Shown here in pieces: positions 1-6,887 of a stretch of 64,000 nucleotides of DNA. The notes beneath the pieces were generated by a model. The model was given only the letters and a program-made list of their open reading frames with translations. It did not search any database and was not told the origin of the DNA. Within the stretch, counting starts at the first letter, position 1. Every line of letters begins with the position of its first letter. Both the position numbers and the translations under genes were made by a program. This stretch comes from Desulfitibacter alkalitolerans DSM 16504 (GTDB lineage Bacteria > Bacillota > DSM-16504 > Desulfitibacterales > Desulfitibacteraceae): contig NZ_JHVU01000018.1 in assembly GCF_000620305.1 (NCBI RefSeq), positions 1 to 64,000 of the forward strand, read 5' to 3'.

Positions 1-97
1 CCCAGATAATGGGGACTGAAAGCCTTATGTCCGCAGGCCCTGGTAACTGTATATGTGGGTTTCATTGTATTGACCCAGATAATGGGGACTGAAAGCC
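1..97. repeat. Two direct copies of a 24-bp sequence at window edge
   Basis: The 24 bases at 1-24 (beginning CCCAGATAATGGGG) recur exactly at 74-97, a 73-bp period. The sequence after each copy differs. The second copy is preceded by TTGA; the first runs into the window edge, so its flank is not visible. Spaced direct repeats of about 20 bp are typical of the ends of IS21-family elements, and an IstB fragment occurs elsewhere in this window, but no transposase gene is visible here. IS21-end identity is therefore only a guess; the repeat itself is certain. Confidence 0.6.
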
Positions 98-158
98 AGA
101 AAACCCTTCATCAACTTTAACAAATGCAGTCAGAATATATGAATTCTTATGTGGACCA

Positions 159-812
159 TTAATAGCCCAAGCTTTGATTTATTAAAACAATTGTGATTCT
201 TCCCACTGGATAAGATTTTTCAGTAATAGTCCAAATGTTGCAGAGCCTTTTTGGACTATTGCAGTCAATACATTTTCCGTCTTTCTGGCATGGAACAACT
301 AGTTCTGGATGCCTTTTAGCGTTTAATGGCGCCGCATGGGACTTAATTCTCGTCATGGCATCATCTAGACCTTCCACAATCTTGTTTACACCTACCAGTA
401 TCACAACTTTTCTAGGTCCAAAAGCAATCCCGGCCACTCTGTTGCCAATCATATCTAGATTGATCAATTGCCCCTTTTCTGTTATCGCATTTGTACCTGT
501 TAAGAAGAGATCGCAATGTAATGCTTTCTTCCGATTTTCAATTTGTTCTCTCCAACTTAATCCCTCATGAAAAGTATTAATTACCTTAATTTCTGGCATC
601 AACTTTATTTTTTCCAAAATTTTGGTGGCATGGAGGGTCAGGGAATCACCCCAGGAAATCACCTTTGGGACAAGTGAATTAAAAATCTCTTCAAAAAAAA
701 CCTCCTCAGCTTCAAGGGTGTTTTGGACAAACCACACATCAAAACCGTTATTTTTTAGTGCATCTATGGTTTTTACAATTTTGTCTTGAGTAGGTATTAT
801 TGTGCAATTCAT
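159..812 (-). CDS. LUD-domain (LutC/YkgG, DUF162) protein
   Basis: This 217-residue protein has the LUD fold sequence pattern: an N-terminal helix region, a central 'SWGDSLTL' segment, a 'DLFLTGTNAITEKGQL' segment and a 'NRVAGIAFGPRKVVILVG' strand. It ends in a Cys-rich tail (C..DGKCIDCNSPKRLC) seen in stand-alone clostridial LUD proteins. LUD proteins are related to LutC of lactate oxidation, but single-domain clostridial members have no established reaction. The Cys cluster could bind metal or an FeS cluster (inference). Its start has a good AGGAGG site, and it lies 31 bp downstream of the sigma-54 regulator on the same strand, so the two may be co-transcribed. Confidence 0.8.
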   Translation of the reverse strand: MNCTIIPTQDKIVKTIDALKNNGFDVWFVQNTLEAEEVFFEEIFNSLVPKVISWGDSLTLHATKILEKIKLMPEIKVINTFHEGLSWREQIENRKKALHCDLFLTGTNAITEKGQLINLDMIGNRVAGIAFGPRKVVILVGVNKIVEGLDDAMTRIKSHAAPLNAKRHPELVVPCQKDGKCIDCNSPKRLCNIWTITEKSYPVGRITIVLINQSLGY

Positions 813-843
813 TAATTTACCTCCTTTTAGACTGGTTTATTAA

Positions 844-2295
844 TCAATTTATATCATGGTCAATACCATATTTTTTTATTTTTCTAGATAGGGTAGAAGG
901 ATTCACTTCTAAAACTTCTGCAGCTTTGCGTATGGATTGGTATGATTTAAGGGTTGATAAAATAACTTTTTTCTCAAAATGATCCATAATATGATTTAAT
1001 TTGGATGCCTTTGGGTCTTTCACATCCTCTTTTTCCAATAAATGTTCTGTAAAAAAGTGAGTTGGTAGCTGTTCAATGTCTATTTCTTCAAAAGGGTTAA
1101 TAATAAACATGTATTCAATTAAATTTTGCAATTCTCTGACATTTCCCGGCCAGGAATAGCTTTTCAAGCATTCAACTGCTTCACGAGTAATGCTGACATT
1201 TTTCTTATATCGCTTGTTTAATCTCTCAAGAAAAAAGAGCACGAGATCTTCAATGTCTTCCTTTCTTTCCCTTAAAGGAGGAGTTTTTATAGGGAAAACA
1301 TTTAAGCGGAAATACAAGTCTTCCCTGAATTTTCCCATTTTAACCTCATTTAATAGAGCTTTGTTAGTAGCTGCTATAATACGAATATCAATTTTGGTGG
1401 GCTTTGAAGCTCCTATTCGAAAAAGCTCTCTTTCTTGAATCACACGGAGCAGCTTGGACTGAACAGGCAGGGGCAATTCGCTTACTTCATCAAGAAATAT
1501 TGTGCCACCGTCAGCAAGCTCAAACATACCTGATTTTCCTTGCTGTAAGGCTCCAGTAAAGGAACCTGGCAAGTAGCCAAATAGTTCTGATTCAAATAAT
1601 TCATTAGGAATAGCTGCACAGTTTACTACAATGTAAGGACCATCCTTTCTTGGGCTATGGTTATGAATGAAAGACGATAACAATTCCTTGCCAGTACCGG
1701 ATTCCCCATATATCAATATATTGCTGTCATAGCCTGCTGCTTTTGTGGCCAGATCTATCATGTTAACCATAGTTTTACTGCGGAAAATAAAACCGTCCTT
1801 TTGCATCTGCAGCTGTCGAAGATGGCGTAGTTCCTCGACGTATTTTTTGCTTATCTTTTGTGTTTCTTCTAATTCATTTTTCATTTGAATAAGACTGGAA
1901 ATATCTCTTGTGCTGTTTAAAACACCGACCATTTGATTTTGTGTATCCATAATAGGGTTTGCGGTGGTTAAAGCTTTCTTCCCCGTAGCATATTTATGTA
2001 TTTTTGAAATTGAAGTTCCCTGTTCAATTACCATTAGTGATACAGCAACATTAATAAGACCTTCTTCCAACAATTCCTTCAAATTTTTCCCCACAATCTG
2101 TTCTTTTTGAATTCCGGTCACCCGAACATATGCTTTATTTATAAAAACTACCATTCCGTGTACATCAGAAATCAAAATACCGTCATCACAGGCTTCAAGA
2201 ATTGCATTAAGCAGATCATCTGTTTCATTTAATTTATTGAAACCCTGTCCTTGAGACATGCTACTTTCAAGAATGGTTAACCAGCTTTTTTCCAT
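844..2295 (-). CDS. sigma-54-dependent transcriptional activator (PAS-AAA+-Fis)
   Basis: This 483-residue enhancer-binding protein has a PAS sensor at about residues 25-135, a short coiled-coil linker, a sigma-54 AAA+ domain at about 165-400 (Walker A GESGTGKE at 197-204, Walker B GTIFLDE at 264-270) and a C-terminal Fis-type helix-turn-helix (IRKAAEVLEVNPSTLSRKI). The loop that contacts sigma-54, usually GAFTGA, reads GSFTGA at 244-249. Without a receiver domain, it probably senses a small molecule through PAS. The neighbouring operon starts at a clear -24/-12 promoter (4962-4979), so this protein most likely activates it. It lies directly downstream of that operon's terminator. Confidence 0.93.
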   Translation of the reverse strand: MEKSWLTILESSMSQGQGFNKLNETDDLLNAILEACDDGILISDVHGMVVFINKAYVRVTGIQKEQIVGKNLKELLEEGLINVAVSLMVIEQGTSISKIHKYATGKKALTTANPIMDTQNQMVGVLNSTRDISSLIQMKNELEETQKISKKYVEELRHLRQLQMQKDGFIFRSKTMVNMIDLATKAAGYDSNILIYGESGTGKELLSSFIHNHSPRKDGPYIVVNCAAIPNELFESELFGYLPGSFTGALQQGKSGMFELADGGTIFLDEVSELPLPVQSKLLRVIQERELFRIGASKPTKIDIRIIAATNKALLNEVKMGKFREDLYFRLNVFPIKTPPLRERKEDIEDLVLFFLERLNKRYKKNVSITREAVECLKSYSWPGNVRELQNLIEYMFIINPFEEIDIEQLPTHFFTEHLLEKEDVKDPKASKLNHIMDHFEKKVILSTLKSYQSIRKAAEVLEVNPSTLSRKIKKYGIDHDIN

Positions 2296-2432
2296 ATTAA
2301 GACTTCCTTTCTAAGGCATATTGTCAGGGAGACATGGATTTACCTACTATTTAATTTTAGTATTCTGTAAGTTTACATTTTTTCCTTGTTTAATCTAATA
2401 AAATACCTTGGTTTAATATTGTTTAAAAATCT

Positions 2433-2461
2433 GTAAAAAAAATGCCTCTTTTAGTAGAGGC
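2433..2461 (-). terminator. rho-independent terminator of the symporter-amidase operon
   Basis: A six-pair stem GCCTCT/AGAGGC (2444-2449 and 2456-2461) is followed, reading the minus strand, by a run of eight T (complement of the A-run at 2434-2442). It sits 18 bp after the amidase stop and separates that operon from the sigma-54 regulator gene. Confidence 0.8.
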
Positions 2462-2478
2462 TAGGTGTAAGGTGAGTT

Positions 2479-3153
2479 TTAGGTTAAATTATTTATATAT
2501 TCTATAACATTTTCTAAAGGTTCCACATCACCAAACTTGGCGTCAATGTCAAAAAGGTTCCATTCGATTGCTCCAGGTATCCTATCTCCTATGGTTTCCT
2601 CAGGAACGATTACTCGGAAACCGCAGGCAATGGCATCCATACATGTATGTCTTACACAGGCACAGGCTGTGGCACCTGTAACAATAACTGTATCCACACC
2701 AAGTGAAGTTAACTGGTACTGTAGTGGTGTTCCGGCAAAACAACTTGCCATTTTTTTGACAAAGATGATTTCATCAGGTTGAGGATCTAGTCTTTCGTCA
2801 ATTTGAGCCCAGTAAGTATCCAGGTGCAGCTCTCTAAGGGGAATTTTTTTATCCCAGATACCGTTATCCAAAAAACCATTTGGATTAAACGCAGTTGTGC
2901 TGTAAAAAATAGGAATTTTTTTTGGTCTAGCTGCATCTAACAATTTTCTTGTATTTGCTACCATTTCATCAGCACCAACACAGGTAAACGCGTGCCCTTC
3001 TCTAGTCCAGGCATTTGCCAAGTCTACATTTATAATCGCTGGTTTTTTACCATAACCCATTCTTGTTTGAAATCCTCTTTCTTTGTAAATTTCTCTGGCT
3101 TTTTTGAAAGTTTCCTGCAATACTTTTGGATCAAACACATCATATACTGACAT
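2479..3153 (-). CDS. isochorismatase-like cysteine hydrolase, resembling N-carbamoylsarcosine amidase
   Basis: This 224-residue cysteine hydrolase has an early catalytic Asp in 'IINVDLANAW', a Lys in 'FVKKMASCFAGTPL' and the nucleophile in 'TGATACACVRHTCMDAI'. The following 'GFRVIVPEETIGDRIPGAIEWNLFDIDAKFGDV' stretch resembles N-carbamoylsarcosine amidase, which splits N-carbamoylsarcosine to sarcosine, CO2 and ammonia in creatinine breakdown. Related ureido-amide hydrolases share these motifs, so the exact substrate is uncertain. The gene lies 33 bp after the symporter gene in the same sigma-54 operon, which suggests it acts on an imported compound in the cytoplasm. Confidence 0.85.
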   Translation of the reverse strand: MSVYDVFDPKVLQETFKKAREIYKERGFQTRMGYGKKPAIINVDLANAWTREGHAFTCVGADEMVANTRKLLDAARPKKIPIFYSTTAFNPNGFLDNGIWDKKIPLRELHLDTYWAQIDERLDPQPDEIIFVKKMASCFAGTPLQYQLTSLGVDTVIVTGATACACVRHTCMDAIACGFRVIVPEETIGDRIPGAIEWNLFDIDAKFGDVEPLENVIEYINNLT

Positions 3154-3186
3154 TTACAACACCCTTTCTAAATTTTTTGTTATTTA

Positions 3187-4677
3187 TTATTGTCCAAGTT
3201 GTTCCTGGACCCTTCCATAATATTGATGGATGTCTGTTGCCTGCTTGGGAGGAATGCCTATTATTCTGCTGGCTAAAAATGTCACCATGATTGAAGTAAC
3301 CATTCCTGTTGCACCAGAAATCCAAACGTTAAAATTAATGCCAATCAATAATGTCAAAAACAGCGTTGTCCCAATAATCGAACCAGCAATTGCACCCTGC
3401 TTTGTTGCTTTTTTGTCATAAACTGCCATTATGACTGGTCCAACTACCATACAGGCCATTCCCCCTAGTGCCGCATAAACCAACAAGGACAAAAATTGGG
3501 GTGTCTTCCACAAGGAAAGTGCAAGTGAAAGTCCACCTATTGCAAAGGTACTAAGCTGGGAAACCCTTAAAGCCTGTTTTTCTGTTAATTTTTTATTAAG
3601 TGTTTTGTTAATCAAATCATGACCTACCGTTGTTCCTACAGTAATTAGTACACCAGCCACGGTGGTCAGAATAGCTGATAAAATGCCAATTACAGCCATG
3701 ACTCCTAAGATGGAAGGAAAGTAGGTTTTAATAACCATGGGCACGACAGAATCTGGGTCAGCCAATTCTGGGAATAAAATTCTTCCTGCTGTCCCAGCCC
3801 ACATGGCACCACTGATTATTGTAGTAAAGATAATAAGATAAATAACTAGTCTTTTAAAGCTTTGAACATCTTTGAGTGCAAAAAACCTGGCACTCATATA
3901 AGGCTGACCGATTTGCCACAGCCAGTAATAGATAACCATAAAGAATGCGGTCAAAGGTGTAAACAGGTTAGGTTCAAAAATTGCATTTAAGGTTGGGTTA
4001 ATCGCTTCCAACTTCATATTCATGGCTCCCCAGCCACCAACAGCATAAATACTTACAGGCACCAACACGAACATGACTGCTGCCATAAACACGCCCTGGA
4101 CAGCATCTGTCCAAGCTACTGCCAGCAAACCACCCATGGCACAATACATGATCATGATAATGCCAAAAACTAGCGTTGCAGTAACAAAGGGGATGTCAAA
4201 AAAAGCACTGAAAACAACACCAACGCCTTTGAACTGGGCAATCATCATGGGGACATAAAACATAACTATTCCAAGAGAAACAAAGGCTCGCAAGAATTTA
4301 CTTTCATACATTTCCCCTAAAAAATCTGGAATAGTCAATGTATTCAACCGTGCACTAATTACACGCATCCTAGGTCCAAACAGCAATGTTGGGATAATTA
4401 ATCCTGGAATACATCCAATCCAGATCCATGCCATTGGCCAGCCATACGTATAGGCCAGGCCCCCATTGCCTAGATAACTGCTGGCACTGCCGTAGGTGGA
4501 AACCATGCAAATAGCAATAATTAATGGGCCTAAGGATCTACCGCCAACAGCAAAATCAGCAGTATTTTTTGTTCTAATGGTGGCAATATAGCCAATTCCA
4601 ATTAGCAGACAAATAAAAACAACAAGACCAATTACTAACTGCAGCCAGACATTGCTTCCAAATGTCAAGTTATCCAT
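3187..4677 (-). CDS. sodium:solute symporter (SSS family)
   Basis: This 496-residue protein has about 13 hydrophobic segments and the SSS pattern: 'ADFAVGGRSLGPL' after the first segment, 'STYGSASSYLGNGGLAY', and 'AWTDAVQGVFMAAVMFVLV'. It should import an organic solute with Na+ across the membrane. The substrate cannot be read from sequence; the amidase downstream suggests a ureido or amide compound such as N-carbamoyl-sarcosine, creatinine or a hydantoin (inference). Its start overlaps the end of the 44-aa membrane peptide gene (ATGGATAA), indicating translational coupling. Confidence 0.92.
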   Translation of the reverse strand: MDNLTFGSNVWLQLVIGLVVFICLLIGIGYIATIRTKNTADFAVGGRSLGPLIIAICMVSTYGSASSYLGNGGLAYTYGWPMAWIWIGCIPGLIIPTLLFGPRMRVISARLNTLTIPDFLGEMYESKFLRAFVSLGIVMFYVPMMIAQFKGVGVVFSAFFDIPFVTATLVFGIIMIMYCAMGGLLAVAWTDAVQGVFMAAVMFVLVPVSIYAVGGWGAMNMKLEAINPTLNAIFEPNLFTPLTAFFMVIYYWLWQIGQPYMSARFFALKDVQSFKRLVIYLIIFTTIISGAMWAGTAGRILFPELADPDSVVPMVIKTYFPSILGVMAVIGILSAILTTVAGVLITVGTTVGHDLINKTLNKKLTEKQALRVSQLSTFAIGGLSLALSLWKTPQFLSLLVYAALGGMACMVVGPVIMAVYDKKATKQGAIAGSIIGTTLFLTLLIGINFNVWISGATGMVTSIMVTFLASRIIGIPPKQATDIHQYYGRVQEQLGQ

Positions 4678-4804
4678 TGTTTTCGATTTCCCCTTTCTTT
4701 AGGATTTCAAACATTTCCTCAGTCCAAAATTTATTCATATACAAAATGGACAAAAGCAGCGTTCCACCGATGCAGATAACATAATAAAGGAATATCATAT
4801 GCAT
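4670..4804 (-). CDS. 44-aa one-segment membrane peptide, symporter accessory protein
   Basis: A short gene reads MHMIFLYYVICIGGTLLLSI, then a charged tail ending in GEIENNG. Residues 3-22 form one membrane segment with a cytoplasmic-type C-terminal half. A strong GGGGAGG site lies 9 bases before the ATG, and the stop overlaps the symporter start by eight bases (ATGGATAA). Tiny single-span peptides encoded just before SSS/NSS symporters are a known arrangement (for example MetS with MetP). The RBS, coupling and position make this a real gene and the first of the sigma-54 operon. Confidence 0.8.
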   Translation of the reverse strand: MHMIFLYYVICIGGTLLLSILYMNKFWTEEMFEILKKGEIENNG

Positions 4805-4961
4805 AAAAGCAACCTCCCCTTAATCATTCTATTTACTTTTTAGTTTTAAGTCATTTAGCCCATATTCCTCACCTGCCAAGATCATTTTTTTTGCACTAAC
4901 AGCAGAAAGTATTTTGTTTTATACCAATAGTTTAATAATTTTGAATTTTGGTTTTAAATTT

Positions 4962-4979
4962 ATGCAAGGAGTATGCCAA
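4962..4979 (-). promoter_or_regulatory. sigma-54 (-24/-12) promoter
   Basis: On the minus strand the sequence is TTGGCATACTCCTTGCAT, which matches the sigma-54 consensus TGGCAC-N5-TTGCA except for one base, with the invariant GG and GC at the correct spacing. It lies about 160 bp upstream of the first gene of the symporter-amidase operon, next to a sigma-54 activator gene. Confidence 0.9.
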
Positions 4980-5107
4980 AAGTGTTTGCCTTCTGGGAAG
5001 CTTTCTTTTCAAGTACTATAGAGGCAGTTCCATTAAAACAGATTTGCAGTATGGCAACATTAACATTAACAAAGACCATAATACTACATGTATCAACAGT
5101 TTTGCAG

Positions 5108-5136
5108 TTTTGCATGAATTGGTATAAAATGCAAAA
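5108..5136. promoter_or_regulatory. candidate upstream activating site of the sigma-54 regulator
   Basis: A perfect inverted repeat TTTTGCAT / ATGCAAAA (5108-5115 and 5129-5136) has a 13-bp spacer. The half-site centres are 21 bp apart, two helical turns. It lies about 130-155 bp upstream of the -24 element, the usual distance for enhancer sites of sigma-54 activators. Assignment to the regulator at 844-2295 is inference from position. Confidence 0.55.
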
Positions 5137-5209
5137 ATAATGTAATGGATGAAAATTATAGAAGGGTATAGGAATTGGTTATGAATTGGATATATAATAA
5201 TAAAAAAGC

Positions 5210-5264
5210 TCTAGAAAAATCAAAAAAATGGAAAAAAAGTAAAGGCTTATTTCAATATAAGCCT
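5210..5264 (-). terminator. rho-independent terminator of the CBO0543-like gene
   Basis: Stem AGGCTTAT/ATAAGCCT (5243-5250 and 5257-5264) has a six-base loop. Reading the minus strand it is followed by two T-rich tracts (complement of the A-runs at 5222-5240). It lies 30 bp beyond the stop of the membrane protein gene at 5295-5765. Confidence 0.8.
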
Positions 5265-5294
5265 TGTAAATTATCTGAAATGAAGTTTAAGCTA

Positions 5295-5765
5295 CTAGCT
5301 ATCCTTAATACCCTGTAACCTAAACAAATATATACCCATAATCATTATACAATGAGTACATATGGCCAGGGGAAAGGTATAAAGAGTTTTCCATGTTTTG
5401 CTGTCCCACATGCCTATTAAGCCCTGCACATATTGACTGACCGTTGTGCCAAAGGCAAATAAGAGTACATATAGAGCCTTCCAGCAAAATTCTTTTTTAT
5501 ACGGGAAATTATAGGCAAAAATTATAGAGGGCGGGATCCAGGAAATACATGTTAATAAGGGAATTCCATATAGTAAAATATCACCTGGCAGCTTCCATAA
5601 TTTATGGTTTCTAACTGCATACCAATTTAGAATGACTGCCTGTATGAAACCAAAGTAAAACCCAAAGGGAGATAACTTAGGCCCCTTTTTTGGTGGAACA
5701 AGCATAAACATCAATATATAAGCAGCAATAGTAAATAAAATCCAGTTTTTAGTTTGCCTATTCAT
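5295..5765 (-). CDS. multi-pass membrane protein of the CBO0543 type
   Basis: This 156-residue integral membrane protein has about five hydrophobic segments and a Trp/Tyr-rich pattern (YFGFIQAVILNWYAVRN; YGIPLLTCISWIPPSIIF; LYTFPLAICTHCIMIMGIY). It resembles the CBO0543 family of Firmicute membrane proteins, whose function is unknown. It has its own terminator and starts at an ATG after a GGAGG-type site. It is not obviously tied to the flanking catabolic operons. Confidence 0.7.
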   Translation of the reverse strand: MNRQTKNWILFTIAAYILMFMLVPPKKGPKLSPFGFYFGFIQAVILNWYAVRNHKLWKLPGDILLYGIPLLTCISWIPPSIIFAYNFPYKKEFCWKALYVLLFAFGTTVSQYVQGLIGMWDSKTWKTLYTFPLAICTHCIMIMGIYLFRLQGIKDS

Positions 5766-6105
5766 ATTTGCCTCCCGAGAATAAAATATACCTTTCTTAA
5801 TTTCTCACTAAATTATTGATTTAATACAAGGTTTTATAAAGTTGCCCAATGCAAAAATTAACATATGCGATAAAAACAAAACAAAGTAAATATTGAAGCT
5901 ATTATTTTTAATAGTGTTCTAAGAGAATTCTCACTAGATGCTTTACAAGTACTTTTTATAAAACTTGTAGGCTTTTTATTTTTATTTGTTGACCCTACAG
6001 AATTATAAAACCAACAGCAGGAATTAACAAAAAAATAGCGTATTATACATTAAGTGAAAAGTAATAAGTAATAAGTATGACTAATTTTTAAATAGGAGTT
6101 TTTAT
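5766..6105. other. 340-bp divergent intergenic region without a gene
   Basis: This AT-rich stretch separates the divergent membrane-protein and GntR genes and should hold both promoters. Just upstream of the GntR gene there is a short repeat of AGTAATA units (6059-6076) that could be an operator. I see no convincing coding frame, RNA element or -35/-10 pair. Confidence 0.5.
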
Positions 6106-6852
6106 ATGAATCATATTATACCAAAAGTGGATAGTGAACAATTATTTACCAAGGTTCGTAAACTGCTGCTTGATATGCTGGAAACAGGTGCTTTTGCAAA
6201 TACAGAAAAGCTTCCCTCAGAAGAAAATCTCGCAAAGTCATTAGGGGTCAGCAGGTCAGTATTAAGGGATGTCCTTGCTATTTTTGAAGCTGAAGGATAT
6301 ATAACCAGGAAAAGGGGCATTGGTACCCTGGTTAATCGCCATATCATAAATGCAGTAACCAGGTTGGACATAGAAAAGGAATTCATGGAACTAATAAATG
6401 ATGCAGGCTATACTCCCAAGATAGCCTTTGTCAATGTAGAAAAGCAAAGGGCAGCTTCTGATATTGCACAAGGGCTGGCTATTGACGAAGGGCAGGAGAT
6501 TATTGCCGTTGAAAGGCTTGTCCTTGCAGATAACATGCCTGCAATCCTCTGCACTGATCATATTGCAAGCAGTCTTGTTTTAGTGAGGGAATATTCTAAC
6601 GATGAGCTCTTTAAGCCAATATTTTATTTTTTAGAGAAATATTGCAATGAAGAGGTTGTTCATAACCTTACAAAGGTTGAACCAGTATTAGCCAAAAGTA
6701 GAATTTCCAGTCTGTTTAATATAGAAGAAGGTGTACCGCTCTTTTATATGAGTGAAGTAGGTTATAACATTTACAATCGTCCAGTTTTATTGTCAAAAGA
6801 GTATCATAACCCTAAAATATTGAGTTACAGTATATTAAGAAAAAAGTTTTAA
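6106..6852 (+). CDS. GntR-family transcriptional regulator (UTRA domain)
   Basis: This 248-residue regulator has an N-terminal winged helix-turn-helix of GntR type (KLPSEENLAKSLGVSRSVLRDVLAIFEAEGYITRKRGIGTLVN, residues 35-80). A UTRA-like effector-binding domain follows at about 95-245 (IIAVERLVLADNMPAILCTDHI; VPLFYMSEVGYNIYNRPVLLSKEYHNP). It lies 35 bp upstream of the xanthine-dehydrogenase-family genes on the same strand and probably controls them, responding to a purine or related ligand (inference). Confidence 0.9.
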   Translation: MNHIIPKVDSEQLFTKVRKLLLDMLETGAFANTEKLPSEENLAKSLGVSRSVLRDVLAIFEAEGYITRKRGIGTLVNRHIINAVTRLDIEKEFMELINDAGYTPKIAFVNVEKQRAASDIAQGLAIDEGQEIIAVERLVLADNMPAILCTDHIASSLVLVREYSNDELFKPIFYFLEKYCNEEVVHNLTKVEPVLAKSRISSLFNIEEGVPLFYMSEVGYNIYNRPVLLSKEYHNPKILSYSILRKKF

Positions 6853-6887
6853 TAGAGAAACCCAAGTGTTAAAAGTGAGGTGACAAG

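Noticed and set aside
1-97. CRISPR array at the window start
   Set aside because: Only two copies, a 49-base interval, no Cas gene and no dyad in the repeat; a mobile-element end is more likely.
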